From Bacteroidales bacterium (GTDB lineage: Bacteria > Bacteroidota > Bacteroidia > Bacteroidales > Bacteroidaceae), in assembly GCA_029218405.1 (NCBI GenBank), contig JAQXRG010000145.1, positions 1 through 51,239 of the forward strand: 51,239 nt of DNA. The letters are read 5' to 3'. The position numbers and the translations under genes are program-made. The notes beneath the pieces were generated by a model, which had not been told where the DNA came from, made no database searches, and worked only from the letters and a program-made list of their open reading frames with translations. Positions 7,781 through 16,979 of this stretch are shown one piece after another (the stretch's first letter is position 1; the number at the start of each line of letters is the position of its first letter).

Positions 7781-9076
7781 ATGACCAATCCAAGTATTTA
7801 CAGTTTGAATGGCCGCGTGCCCTTGAAGCAGGCTGTTCCTTTCGGCCTACAGCATGTGTTGGCCATGTTTGTCGCCAACATCACCCCCATTATCATCCTG
7901 GCCAATATGGTGGGCATCGACGCTTCGCTCAGTGCCAGTCTGGTGCAGAATTGCATGGTAATTGCCGGCCTCGGCACCCTGGTACAGCTCTATCCCGTAT
8001 GGCGCATCGGCTCGCGCCTGCCCATCGTGATGGGCATCAGCTTCACCTTTCTCTCGCTGGCCATCGCCATTGCTTCGACGCAGGGCATGGGCACACTGAT
8101 GGGGGCTATCATCGTGGGCGGCCTGCTGGAAGGTTGCCTGGGCCTCTGCTCCAAGGTATGGACTCGCTTCATCACCCCTGTGGTAGCGGCTACGGTGGTG
8201 ACCGCCATCGGCTTCTCACTGCTTCCCATCGGCGCCAACAGCTTTGGGGGCGGACAGGGAGCGGCGGACTTCGGTCAGCTGCACCATTGGATAGTGGGCA
8301 CCGTCACCTTGCTGACCTGTATGCTGACTCATGTCTATGCCCACGGTTTCCTCCGCTCTCTCTCCATTCTTGTGGGACTGGTGGTTGGCTATATCGTGGC
8401 ACTCTGCATGGGATTGATAGACTACTCGGCCCTGCTGCAGGCCGATGTGGTGGCGCTGCCCAAGCTGCTCCCCTTCACCCCCGAATTCCACATCGGCACC
8501 ATCCTGGCCATCTTCTGCGTCTATTTGGTATCGGCCACCGAGACCATCGGCGACACATCGGCCCTTTGCTCCAGTGCCCTGGGGCGCGAGGTGAAGGAGC
8601 GGGAGCTGGGCGCTTCGGTGGCGTGCGACGGCTTTGTCAGCACCGTGGCCGGCCTGTTTGGCTGTACGCCCATCACCTCCTTCTCGCAGAACGTGGGCTT
8701 GACCGCCATCTCGAAGGTGGTGAACCGCTTTGCCATCGCCACGGGTGCGGTCATCATGGTAGTCGGTGGCCTCTTCCCTACCGTAGGCATCCTGCTCACC
8801 ACGATACCGCAGGCCGTATTGGGTGGGTGCACGCTGATGATGTTCGGCAGCATCCTCTTCGCGGGCTTCGGCATGCTGGCCAAGAGCGGTTTCTCACAAC
8901 GCAACATGGTCATCGTGAGTGTCTCACTCAGCGTAGGACTGGGCTTCACGCAGGCCTCGTCGCTCTTCGACATCTTCCCTCAGATGGTACGGACCATCTT
9001 TGCCGACAACTGCGTGGCAGTGGTCTTCCTGCTGGCCCTACTGCTGGAGCTCACGCTGCCCAAGAAGGCAGAGTGA
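7781..9076 (+). CDS. pbuX: NCS2 family nucleobase:cation symporter, probably xanthine permease
   Basis: The 431-residue inner-membrane protein has about 12-14 hydrophobic segments and the NCS2 hallmarks: a conserved QNC segment in the first third, an ATETIGDTS motif around residue 250 that carries the substrate-binding Glu, and SFSQNVGLTAI around 305. The family imports uracil, xanthine or urate with protons. Xanthine is inferred here because xpt is the upstream partner 43 bp away. A DUF5020 protein follows 49 bp downstream on the same strand. Uric acid or another purine cannot be excluded. Confidence 0.92.
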   Translation: MTNPSIYSLNGRVPLKQAVPFGLQHVLAMFVANITPIIILANMVGIDASLSASLVQNCMVIAGLGTLVQLYPVWRIGSRLPIVMGISFTFLSLAIAIASTQGMGTLMGAIIVGGLLEGCLGLCSKVWTRFITPVVAATVVTAIGFSLLPIGANSFGGGQGAADFGQLHHWIVGTVTLLTCMLTHVYAHGFLRSLSILVGLVVGYIVALCMGLIDYSALLQADVVALPKLLPFTPEFHIGTILAIFCVYLVSATETIGDTSALCSSALGREVKERELGASVACDGFVSTVAGLFGCTPITSFSQNVGLTAISKVVNRFAIATGAVIMVVGGLFPTVGILLTTIPQAVLGGCTLMMFGSILFAGFGMLAKSGFSQRNMVIVSVSLSVGLGFTQASSLFDIFPQMVRTIFADNCVAVVFLLALLLELTLPKKAE

Positions 9077-9125
9077 AACGGATTGAATCAAGAAAACCAT
9101 CAACGATTACTAAAGAACATCTTAC

Positions 9126-9830
9126 ATGAAAAGATTCTACTTACTGACGCTGCTGGCCATCGCATGCTGTTGCCAGCTCGCCGCACAGAACGTGCAGCTG
9201 CACTACGACTTCGGACACTCCCTCTACGACGAACTGAAGGAACGCCCGAAACTGACCTCCACCGTCGAAATGTTCAAGCCCGACAAATGGGGAAGCACCT
9301 TCTTCTTCGTAGATATGGACTACGGGGACGGTGAGGTGCAGTCGGCCTACTGGGAAATCGCCCGCGAACTGAAATTCTGGGAAGGGCCGCTCTCGCTGCA
9401 CGTGGAATACAACGGCGGCATCAAGTACATCAAGGACGCTTACCTGGCCGGCCTGACCTACACCTACAACAACAAGGACTTCACCAAGGGGTTCTCGTTC
9501 AGTCCGATGTACAAGTACCTGCGGAGCAACCCTACCCCGAACAGTTTCCAGCTGACGGGTGTCTGGTACCTGCACTTCGGCAAAGGGAAGTTCTCGTTTA
9601 CGGGATTCGCCGACTTTTGGCGCGAGGAGCATACCGACGCGAAGGGAAACGCCCACGACTATGTCTTCCTGACCGAGCCCCAGTTCTGGGTGAACCTGAA
9701 TGCCTTCAAAGGGGTAGATAAGGACTTCCGCCTCAGCATCGGCACGGAATGGGAAGTGTCGAACAACTTCGCCGTGATGGACGGATGGAAATGGAATCCC
9801 ACTCTGGCTGTGAAATGGTCGTTCAACTGA
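9126..9830 (+). CDS. DUF5020 family outer-membrane protein (Tsx-like barrel candidate)
   Basis: The 234-residue protein begins with a signal peptide (MKRFYLLTLLAIACCCQLAAQ) and continues with alternating aromatic and polar beta strands rich in W, Y and F. It ends close to an aromatic residue (VKWSFN), as outer-membrane barrels do. It fits the DUF5020 family, whose fold is thought to resemble the nucleoside channel Tsx. Position after xpt and the purine permease suggests a channel that lets purine bases or nucleosides cross the outer membrane; that role is inferred from context. The next gene, murI, is convergent 39 bp away. Confidence 0.8.
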   Translation: MKRFYLLTLLAIACCCQLAAQNVQLHYDFGHSLYDELKERPKLTSTVEMFKPDKWGSTFFFVDMDYGDGEVQSAYWEIARELKFWEGPLSLHVEYNGGIKYIKDAYLAGLTYTYNNKDFTKGFSFSPMYKYLRSNPTPNSFQLTGVWYLHFGKGKFSFTGFADFWREEHTDAKGNAHDYVFLTEPQFWVNLNAFKGVDKDFRLSIGTEWEVSNNFAVMDGWKWNPTLAVKWSFN

Positions 9831-9869
9831 TACAGGCATCCCGGTGCTGAAATACCTGCTCTGACCCAG

Positions 9870-10700
9870 CTATTCCAGAACGATGGAAGTCACCTCGACC
9901 TGCTGACGCAGGAAAATGGAGGCCGACTCGCGGAACTTGGCTTCAGACTCGGTGGTGAGGAAACGGCAGTCTCCTCCCACCGTGCACCGGGTGCGGATTT
10001 CGGGATGGCGGCGGAGATAGTCCTTCAGGCTGGCCGCCACGTACTCGCCCTGCGCCACCAGCCGGATGCCGGGCGGCGTGAAACGACGGATCTTGTCGAT
10101 GAGCAACGGGTAGTGGGTACAGCCCAGTATCAACGTATCAATCAGAGGGTCCTGCGCCAGCAAGTCATCGATGTACTTGCGGACAAAGTAGTCGGCCCCC
10201 TCCGACGCATACTCCTGGTTCTCCACCAAGGGCACCCACATGGGGCACGCCATGCCCGTCACCCGCACATCGGGATAAAGTTTCTTGATCTCCAACGGAT
10301 AAGAGCCAGAAAGAATGGTACCTGCCGTGGCCAGCACACCTACATGGCGCGAGCGGGTCATCTCCCCTATCGCCTCGACGGTGGGACGGATGACCCCCAG
10401 TACACGGTTGGACGGGGCAAGATGCGGCAGGTCGCGCTGCTGGATGCTACGCAGGGCCTTGGCGGAGGCGGTGTTACAGGCCAGGATGACCAAGGGGCAG
10501 CCCAGCTCGAACAGTTTCCGCACGGCTTCCAAGGTGAACTGATAGACCACCTCGAACGAGCGCGTCCCGTAGGGGGTACGGGCGTTGTCGCCCAGATAAA
10601 TGTAGTTGTACTGGGGAAGCAGTTCACGAATCTTGCTGAGAATGGTGAGTCCTCCATAACCGGAGTCGAACACACCAATAGGGCCTTGCGGACAATTCAT
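9870..10700 (-). CDS. murI: Glutamate racemase
   Basis: The 276-residue cytoplasmic enzyme makes D-glutamate for peptidoglycan. The N-terminal MNCPQGPIGVFDSGYGG is diagnostic, and the two catalytic cysteines are present: C75 in LACNTASA and C194 in LGCTHYPLL, with the YLGDNARTPYG motif between residues 35 and 44. The frame stays open upstream, but the extra residues (MPLCLFVSHSFLF) are unlike the family, so the start is taken at 10698-10700. It is the last gene of the leftward envelope cluster, after two ompH genes and a hairpin. Confidence 0.96.
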   Translation of the reverse strand: MNCPQGPIGVFDSGYGGLTILSKIRELLPQYNYIYLGDNARTPYGTRSFEVVYQFTLEAVRKLFELGCPLVILACNTASAKALRSIQQRDLPHLAPSNRVLGVIRPTVEAIGEMTRSRHVGVLATAGTILSGSYPLEIKKLYPDVRVTGMACPMWVPLVENQEYASEGADYFVRKYIDDLLAQDPLIDTLILGCTHYPLLIDKIRRFTPPGIRLVAQGEYVAASLKDYLRRHPEIRTRCTVGGDCRFLTTESEAKFRESASIFLRQQVEVTSIVLE

Positions 10701-10729
10701 AGGGAAAAGGAATGAGTGTGAAACAAAAA

Positions 10730-10802
10730 GACACAAAGGCACAAAGCAGGCATTTATCAGGCGAACCGGATAAACCGTCTTTGTCCCCTTGTGTCCTTGT
10801 GT
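10730..10802 (-). terminator. Imperfect hairpin between ompH and murI
   Basis: GACACAAAGGCACAAAG (10730-10746) is largely complementary to CTTTGT...CTTGTGTCC at 10779-10797, leaving a 32-nt loop. On the minus strand the hairpin follows the ompH stop and is followed by CTTTTTGTTTC. It can terminate or process the ompH message before murI. Similar ACACAAAGG-rich intergenic strings are common in Bacteroides genomes. Confidence 0.5.
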
Positions 10803-10814
10803 GGGAAAGACCCA

Positions 10815-11357
10815 TCAGCGGGCAGCGCCTGCCGGAGTGGCGGGAACAGCCGTCAGGCTGATGCCCAGCTTGGTCTTGATGTCGTTGGTCACGTCCTTCA
10901 CGGCGTTAGCGTCGATGTAAGGGATGTCCGTGCGGTTCAGGTCAATCAGCAGGGTGTAACCACCGGCCGAGCCGACTGCCTTCACAGCGTCTTCCAGCTT
11001 CTTGTAGATAGGCTCCATCATGTCGGCGTATGCCTTCTGCAGCTGCTGCTGGGCCTCCTGCTGGTACTGCATGCCCTTCTCAGACATTTCCTGCAGCTCC
11101 TTCTGACGACGCTCCTGGATGTTCTGCGGCAGCTTCGACTGTTCCTGCTGGTACTCGGCGAACTTCTTGTTGAACTCGTCGGAGGTACGCTTGATCTCGT
11201 CCTCGTACTGCTTCTGCAAGGCCTGGATATCGGTCTGTGCCTTGGCGTATTCCGGCATCACGGGGATGATGTCCATCGACTTGAACTGTCCGAACTTCTG
11301 GGCGAACACGCTCATCGGAGCGATGAGCAACACTAAAAACGCAATTTTCTTCAACAT
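10815..11357 (-). CDS. ompH: OmpH/Skp family periplasmic chaperone, second copy
   Basis: The 180-residue protein has a signal peptide (MLKKIAFLVLLIAPMSVFAQ), then two long charged, glutamine-rich helices (about residues 40-120) typical of the Skp tentacles, and a small beta domain with GGYTLLIDLNRTDIPYID. Skp-type trimers hold unfolded outer-membrane proteins in the periplasm and hand them to BamA. It lies 52 bp after another ompH gene and downstream of bamA on the same strand. It also has its own -7 box, so it may be transcribed separately. The C-terminal AVPATPAGAAR tail is low-complexity. Confidence 0.9.
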   Translation of the reverse strand: MLKKIAFLVLLIAPMSVFAQKFGQFKSMDIIPVMPEYAKAQTDIQALQKQYEDEIKRTSDEFNKKFAEYQQEQSKLPQNIQERRQKELQEMSEKGMQYQQEAQQQLQKAYADMMEPIYKKLEDAVKAVGSAGGYTLLIDLNRTDIPYIDANAVKDVTNDIKTKLGISLTAVPATPAGAAR

Positions 11358-11395
11358 AATTCTAAGTATCTATTTTATTTGTTATTTCTGGGGTG

Positions 11396-11403
11396 CAAAA
11401 GTA
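11396..11403 (-). promoter_or_regulatory. -7 element upstream of the second ompH gene
   Basis: The minus strand reads TACTTTTG, a full match to TAnnTTTG, 39 bp before the ompH start, in the 52-bp gap between the two ompH genes. Confidence 0.6.
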
Positions 11404-11409
11404 TAAAAA

Positions 11410-11925
11410 TTAATTGGAATATCCCATCTTTGCCAGCACTTCATTGCTGATATCTATCTTGGGCGAGGCAAAAATCATACTTTGTGCCGACGCACGGTCG
11501 ATGACAGCGTCGTAACCGCGCTGTACGGCCAGCTGCTTCACCGCCTCATAGACGGCGTTCTGGATGGGTTCCATCAGCTCCTCGCGCTTCTTGGCCAGCT
11601 CGCCTTCGGGACCGAAGTACCGCTTGCGGAGTTCTGCCGCTTCCCGCTCCTTCGCCACGATGGCGTCTTCCTTGGCCGAACGTTGTGCCGCCGTCAGCGA
11701 GGCGGCCGACTGCTGGTAGGCTTCGTAGAGGGCCTTGGCTTCCGCCGACCTGGCCTCTACCTCGCGCTGCCACTGCTGGCCCAGCTTCTCCAACTGCTGG
11801 CCTGCCTGCTGGTAGGCCGGAATCTGCTGCAGGATAAACTCCATATCGACCAAGGCGAAGCGCTGCGCCTGTGCGGTGAGCAGGCAGGTGAGCATGACCA
11901 CCGCTGAAAGAATGATTCGTTTCAT
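11410..11925 (-). CDS. ompH: OmpH/Skp family periplasmic chaperone, first copy
   Basis: The 171-residue protein has a signal peptide (cleaved near AQAQ, residue 21), a beta segment FALVDMEFILQQIPAY typical of OmpH, two long helices rich in Gln, Glu and Ala, and a C-terminal YDAVIDRASAQSMIFA segment. It begins 20 bp after the bamA stop on the same strand, so it is most likely co-transcribed with bamA. The two OmpH copies share organisation but little exact sequence, so they are old paralogues. Each could form its own trimer or they could mix; the sequence does not show which. Confidence 0.92.
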   Translation of the reverse strand: MKRIILSAVVMLTCLLTAQAQRFALVDMEFILQQIPAYQQAGQQLEKLGQQWQREVEARSAEAKALYEAYQQSAASLTAAQRSAKEDAIVAKEREAAELRKRYFGPEGELAKKREELMEPIQNAVYEAVKQLAVQRGYDAVIDRASAQSMIFASPKIDISNEVLAKMGYSN

Positions 11926-11945
11926 ATCGTTTTTCCTTTTTAAAG

Positions 11946-14591
11946 TTAGAACTCTTGTCCGATGATAAAGTGGAACTGGCTGCCGCTATACTGGGTGGAG
12001 CCGTCGATCTTGTCGAAACCGTAGGCCCAGTCGATACCCATCATACCAATCATGGGCAGGAAGATACGGACACCCACACCTGCAGACCGCTTAAGCTGGA
12101 AGGGGTTGAACTGGCTGACCTCGTTCCAGGCGTTACCGCCCTCAACAAAGCCCAGGGCATAGATGCTGGTGGAGTTCTCGAGCATCAGGGGATAACGCAA
12201 CTCAGCACCCAGACGCACGTAGGCATAGCCCTCGCTGCCGTACGGGGTGAGCGAGCCATTCTCGTAACCGCGCAGGGCAATGGTCTCCGAGGCGTAGTTA
12301 TAGCTGTAGCCGGTCATACCGTCACCTCCCATGTAGAAGGTCTCGAACGGCGAGCGCTTGTACTTGTTGTAGTGGCCCAGCAGACCGAACTCGGCACGGG
12401 TCATGATGACCGGTGTCTTGGGGATGTCGAGCAGGGCGGTATAGGTCTTCGACTTGAATTTCCACTTGTGGTATTCCACCCACCGGTACATGCTGGCGGC
12501 ATCCTCGTAGTTGTCCTTGCCGTAGGTGGAGAAATCCTTGTTGCTGAACAGCGAGTAGGGCGGCGTGATGGATACCGACGCGCTGAATTCCGAACCGTAG
12601 CGGGGGAAGATGGGGTTGTCGGTAGAGTTACGCGCCAGCGTCAGGTTCAGGCTCAGGTTGTTGCAGTTGCCCGAGTTCATGTACTGGCCGTTGTTGAGCT
12701 TGATGTACAGGTAGCTCCAGTCCTTCAGCATGAACCGCTGGTACGACAGTTCGGCCGAAAGGGTGAAGAAGTCATCGGGCCAGCGCAGACGCTTGCCCCA
12801 GCCCAACGACAGGCCGAACATCTTGAGCGACTTGTCTGGGTCGTAGTACGACTCGTAATTGTCATAGTAGCCGCCGTAGTAGCTGCCGTAGCCGCTCAGC
12901 ATGCTGTAATAGCTGTTGGAGACGGCATTGTTCCAGTACTGGCTGCTCACGTCGGTCTGCACCGAGTAGAAGGCCGACACCGAAAGAGAGTTGGGGCGCT
13001 TGCCGCCGAACCACGGGTCGAGGAAGGACACGCTGTACGACTGGTAGTAGCTGCCGTTGGTCTGTCCGCTGATGGTGAGGGTCTGTCCGTCACCCTGCGG
13101 AAGGAAGCCCCGGTAGTTGTCGTTCTTGCGGAAAAGGTTGGCGATGGAGAAGTTGGTGAACTTCAGGCTCAGCTTGCCGATGACACCGGTCTGTCCCCAG
13201 CCGGCGGAGAATTCCACCTGGTCGTTGGCCTTTGACTCCAGTCCCCAGTTGATGTCCACGGTACCGTCCTCAGGATTGGGCTTCACGTCGGGCTTGATGT
13301 TCTCGGGGTTGAAGTGTCCCATCTGGGCGATTTCACGGTACGTACGCTCCAGCGCCTCCTTGCTGAAGAGGTCACCCGGACGGGTACGTATCTCACGGCG
13401 GATGACGTTCTCGTACAAACGGTCGTTACCGTTGATGCGGACATGGCTGATGGAGGCCTGCGGACCTTCCATGATGCGCATCTCCAAGTCCACGGAGTCC
13501 TTGTCGATGTTCACTTCCACGGGGTCGAGGTTGAAGAACACATATCCCCGGTTGTAGTAGTTGTTGCCGATCGCGTCATCATCGGTAGAGACACGCTCGT
13601 TGAGCAGTTTCTGGTTATAGACATCGCCCTTGTTCATGCGGAGCTGCTGGGCCAGCATGTCCGACGGGAAGACGGTGTTGCCCACCCAAGTGATGTCGCG
13701 TAGGTAGTATTTCTGTCCTTCGTGGATTTTCATATAGACATCCACGGTGCGGTCGTCGAACGGGGAGACGCTGTCCACTTCAATCACCGCGTCACGGTAA
13801 CCCAGTTCGTTATACTTGTCGATAATCTTCTGCTTGTCCTCCTCGTAACGTTCGTTGATGAACTTCTTGGTACGGAAGAAGTTGGCCAGCTTTCCCTTCT
13901 CGTTGGTCTTCTTCATGACGCGCTTCAGCTTCTTGTCGCTCAGCACGGAATTGCCCTCGATAGTAATCGAGTTGACCTTCACCTTCTCCTTCTTGTCGAT
14001 GTTCACATCCACATAGACCTGCTCCTTGTTCTCCGGATCCTCCCGCTCGATGATGTTCACCTCGGCGTTCTTGAATCCCTTCTCGTCAAAGTGCTTCTTG
14101 ATGATGATCTTCGCACGGTCCACCATGTTGGGCGTAATCTGCATGCCCTTCACCATATTGCCCAGCTTCAGCTGCAGGTCCTCGCGCTCGCTCTTCTTGA
14201 CCCCATGGAAAGCGATGTCGGTGATACGCGGGCGCTGGGCCAGCTCAATCATCAGGTAAATCTTGTTGCCTTCTATCTTCTCCGCAGAAATCTTGACGTT
14301 GGAAAACAAGCCATGCCTCCAGTAGCGCTTCACGGCACTGGTGATGTCGTCGCCGGGAACGGTAATGGTCTGTCCGACCGCCAGGCCGGAAATGCCGATC
14401 AGCACATAGTCTTCATAGTTTTTCACGCCAGTGACCTTGATGTCCGCTATCTCGTACTTCTTGGACGATCCGTTGTACAGGATGACGGGCTGGTCAGTTG
14501 CTGCAGCAGTATTCTCTTGGGCCATGGCCGCCTGCGGAACCGCGCCCGCACCTGCCAATGCCGCCAGAAAAAGGGGAATAGAGTATCGCAT
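11946..14591 (-). CDS. bamA: Outer membrane protein assembly factor BamA
   Basis: The 881-residue Omp85 protein inserts beta-barrel proteins into the outer membrane. After a signal peptide (about 25 residues) come five POTRA domains (about 45-430), recognisable by repeats such as VKGNSVLS/EGNSVLSDKKL and WVGNTVFPSDML, followed by the 16-strand barrel. An Omp85 GGDGMTGYSYNYASETIALRGYENGS-type loop region is present near residue 755, with the conserved LRGYE. The last residue is Phe, as in native barrels. It sits between uppS (3 bp upstream) and two ompH genes, the conserved Bacteroidales order. A Tyr/Ser/Gly-rich loop (about 560-600) is an unusual surface-exposed insertion. Confidence 0.97.
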   Translation of the reverse strand: MRYSIPLFLAALAGAGAVPQAAMAQENTAAATDQPVILYNGSSKKYEIADIKVTGVKNYEDYVLIGISGLAVGQTITVPGDDITSAVKRYWRHGLFSNVKISAEKIEGNKIYLMIELAQRPRITDIAFHGVKKSEREDLQLKLGNMVKGMQITPNMVDRAKIIIKKHFDEKGFKNAEVNIIEREDPENKEQVYVDVNIDKKEKVKVNSITIEGNSVLSDKKLKRVMKKTNEKGKLANFFRTKKFINERYEEDKQKIIDKYNELGYRDAVIEVDSVSPFDDRTVDVYMKIHEGQKYYLRDITWVGNTVFPSDMLAQQLRMNKGDVYNQKLLNERVSTDDDAIGNNYYNRGYVFFNLDPVEVNIDKDSVDLEMRIMEGPQASISHVRINGNDRLYENVIRREIRTRPGDLFSKEALERTYREIAQMGHFNPENIKPDVKPNPEDGTVDINWGLESKANDQVEFSAGWGQTGVIGKLSLKFTNFSIANLFRKNDNYRGFLPQGDGQTLTISGQTNGSYYQSYSVSFLDPWFGGKRPNSLSVSAFYSVQTDVSSQYWNNAVSNSYYSMLSGYGSYYGGYYDNYESYYDPDKSLKMFGLSLGWGKRLRWPDDFFTLSAELSYQRFMLKDWSYLYIKLNNGQYMNSGNCNNLSLNLTLARNSTDNPIFPRYGSEFSASVSITPPYSLFSNKDFSTYGKDNYEDAASMYRWVEYHKWKFKSKTYTALLDIPKTPVIMTRAEFGLLGHYNKYKRSPFETFYMGGDGMTGYSYNYASETIALRGYENGSLTPYGSEGYAYVRLGAELRYPLMLENSTSIYALGFVEGGNAWNEVSQFNPFQLKRSAGVGVRIFLPMIGMMGIDWAYGFDKIDGSTQYSGSQFHFIIGQEF

Positions 14592-14594
14592 CGT

Positions 14595-15332
14595 TTACTT
14601 CAAAATTTGTTCACTTGTTTTGCCAAATCGGCGTTCTCTCTGTTGATAATCACATATAGCCTTGCACAGTTCCTCCTCGCCGAAATCGGGCCAGAACGTA
14701 TCACAGAAATACAGTTCCGAGTAGGCGCACTGCCAGAGCAGGTAGTTGCTCAGGCGCAGCTCGCCGCCGGTACGGATCAGCAGGTCGGGGTCGGGCATGA
14801 AGGACGTGGCGAGATGACGGTCGATGACCGTCTCGTCAATGTCTTCCGGACGGAGCTCTCCACGCACCGCCTCCGCAGCGATGCGGCGTGCCGCCTCGGT
14901 CAGTTCCCACTTCGACGAATAGCTCAACGCCAGCACCATGCACATGCCGGTGTTGACAGCCGTGCGTTCCATGCACAGCCGCAGGCGAGCCAGCACCGGA
15001 GCCGGCAGCTTGTCCGTATCGCCGATGATGCGGAACGAGATGTTGTTCTTCATGAAGGTCTCCTCCTCCAACGAATCCATCAGCAGGCTCATCAAGGCGG
15101 CCACCTCGTCGGCAGGACGGTTCCAGTTCTCCGTAGAGAACGTGTACAGGGTCAGATAGCGCACGCCCAGACGGGCGGCTGTCTCCGCAATGACATGCAC
15201 GCTCTTGGCACCGGCCTGATGGCCGTACGACCGTACTTGTCCGCGTTGCTTCGCCCACCGGCCATTGCCGTCCATGATGATGGCGACATGAGCGGGGACG
15301 CGTGTCGGGTCAATTTGTTCCAGATAGGTCAT
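14595..15332 (-). CDS. uppS: Isoprenyl transferase (undecaprenyl diphosphate synthase)
   Basis: The 245-residue cis-prenyltransferase makes the C55 lipid carrier for peptidoglycan and glycan synthesis. Hallmarks are [14 protein letters not shown] (catalytic Asp near residue 21), the [12 protein letters not shown] segment and the C-terminal [19 protein letters not shown] block with the essential Arg residues. The frame extends ten residues upstream, but [13 protein letters not shown] matches the family start and avoids overlap with the upstream gene, so the start is set at 15330-15332. bamA begins 3 bp after the stop, implying translational coupling. Confidence 0.96.
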   Translation of the reverse strand: MTYLEQIDPTRVPAHVAIIMDGNGRWAKQRGQVRSYGHQAGAKSVHVIAETAARLGVRYLTLYTFSTENWNRPADEVAALMSLLMDSLEEETFMKNNISFRIIGDTDKLPAPVLARLRLCMERTAVNTGMCMVLALSYSSKWELTEAARRIAAEAVRGELRPEDIDETVIDRHLATSFMPDPDLLIRTGGELRLSNYLLWQCAYSELYFCDTFWPDFGEEELCKAICDYQQRERRFGKTSEQILK

Positions 15333-15355
15333 GGTTCTGTTCGGATGATTAGAGA

Positions 15356-16825
15356 TTACCATTTAGGCTGGAAACCCAGCCGGTTGATTCGTCCGCGTGT
15401 CAGGCTGCCGTCCGTCCATACAATCCAGATGAAGGACTGTTCGTCGCACGCACAGGAATAGCCTCCCACCGCCTCCGGGTCATAATGGCGGAGGAACGTG
15501 TCGTTGTCCTTGGGGAAGACGGAACCCGTCTCCACCGGCTCCCACTCCAGCCCATTGTTCGATGAGCGGAACAGTTTCGTGAAAGGAGCATAGGTATAGG
15601 TGTTGTTCACGGCCTCGCCACCAAAGGCGTACAGGACCTCATCATAATATAATAAGGTGGGATCGACAATGTTGGGACAGGACAGGGAGTCCACAGGTGC
15701 CTGAAGCATCCGCCAGGAAGCGTCGTTGGTCAGACGGGTCCCCACCACCGCCATCGAGTCGGTGGCTACAGGATGCTGGCTCATCGTCACGACATTGACG
15801 AACTGACGGTTGTAATCGACCGGCACCACGGCAGAGACCACCCGAAGGTCGTCCGCTAACGGCAGTTCCGACACACCCTCATCGGTCCACCGGCCGTCGG
15901 CTAAGGAGCAAGTCCAGGAATGTCCGTCCGCAACGGCATACAGCCAGCCGCTCCGGGAGTCAGCGGTCCCCGCCAGCAGCCGGAAAAGACGGGACGGACC
16001 TTCCGAGGTAGCATAAGGCGCGAACGAGGCGTCGGCCGGATTCATGGCATAGAGTGCACCGTCCACTAAAAAGAAAATCGTACCCTGGGCCACTACCGCC
16101 GAATAAGGGTCAGCCCCTTCCGGCAAGGCGACACGCTTCCACGCGGACGGTTCGGCCTGCACGGCCACCGTATTGACGAACTGATAGCCCAGCGTCATGT
16201 ACTCCACCACCGGAGCGTTCTCTTCCGTCTCGCCGAACACGAACAGGCGTTCACCGCTATAGACCGCCTTCTGGCGGGTGAGCGGACCCGACACGAACGG
16301 GTGCTCGAACGGGCGGCTCCACTGCAGCGAGTCGGGCACCTGACGGTGCACGTTCACCTTCACACGGTAGGGGGCGCCATAGGTACCGGTATAGGTCATC
16401 ACCTTCATCTCGATGGGGCCCAGGGTGAAGTCCAATGAGTCAGTGGAAGTCAGCAAGGTGTCCTTGCCGGCATCACTGCTGCTGGTCCGCTTGGTATAAA
16501 CCGTCACGCCGGTATCGGAGGTGACATTTACCACTACCTTGTCTATATGGGTCCCCACGGGCAGGGAGTCCTTGTTCTCAATCTCACGCGTCAGCTGGTT
16601 GATGGCGAAGGGATAGGCCGACAGGTCCAACGAATCGACGAACAACGTATCGTTGCCCAGGCTGTCTTTCCCGAGGAAGGTCCGGTAGAGTGTCCCCACG
16701 GAGAAAGCGGTAATACTGGATTCCGGACGATAGTCCACTTCCTCCACATCAGAGTCCAAACACGATGTCAACGCACCGGCTATTATCATCAAGCCTACGA
16801 TGAATGGCAAAAACTTTATTTTCAT
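15356..16825 (-). CDS. DUF6242 family lipoprotein
   Basis: The 489-residue protein has a lipoprotein signal (GALTSC, Cys 22, followed by LDSDVEE). It then has an Ig-like N-terminal part (about 35-165) and a C-terminal half with repeated kelch- or propeller-like segments ([22 protein letters not shown]). The acidic residues near the lipid-modified Cys suggest export to the cell surface. It is a known conserved Bacteroidales neighbour of uppS (DUF6242), function unknown. It is first in the leftward cluster, with its own promoter, and uppS begins 23 bp after its stop. Confidence 0.8.
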   Translation of the reverse strand: MKIKFLPFIVGLMIIAGALTSCLDSDVEEVDYRPESSITAFSVGTLYRTFLGKDSLGNDTLFVDSLDLSAYPFAINQLTREIENKDSLPVGTHIDKVVVNVTSDTGVTVYTKRTSSSDAGKDTLLTSTDSLDFTLGPIEMKVMTYTGTYGAPYRVKVNVHRQVPDSLQWSRPFEHPFVSGPLTRQKAVYSGERLFVFGETEENAPVVEYMTLGYQFVNTVAVQAEPSAWKRVALPEGADPYSAVVAQGTIFFLVDGALYAMNPADASFAPYATSEGPSRLFRLLAGTADSRSGWLYAVADGHSWTCSLADGRWTDEGVSELPLADDLRVVSAVVPVDYNRQFVNVVTMSQHPVATDSMAVVGTRLTNDASWRMLQAPVDSLSCPNIVDPTLLYYDEVLYAFGGEAVNNTYTYAPFTKLFRSSNNGLEWEPVETGSVFPKDNDTFLRHYDPEAVGGYSCACDEQSFIWIVWTDGSLTRGRINRLGFQPKW

Positions 16826-16853
16826 TTACTGCATGTCGTTTAATTACAAGTTG

Positions 16854-16861
16854 CAAAAGTA
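16854..16861 (-). promoter_or_regulatory. -7 element of the DUF6242-uppS-bamA-ompH cluster
   Basis: The minus strand reads TACTTTTG, a full match to TAnnTTTG, 29 bp upstream of the DUF6242 start. The rest of 16862-16979 is AT-rich spacer between ribD and this gene with nothing else recognised. Confidence 0.65.
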
Positions 16862-16979
16862 GAAAGTTTTTTGGCTACTCCCCACATTTATACCAAGTTT
16901 TATATTAAATTATGGATAAAATCCTCTTTTATCCCGTTCCAAACGCAAAGTTGAAGGATTTGAAACCGGTTTTTCAGCC

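Noticed and set aside
13722..15461. 579-codon plus-strand frame antisense to bamA and uppS
   Set aside because: No known family, Leu/His/Val-rich composition, and covers two certain genes on the other strand.
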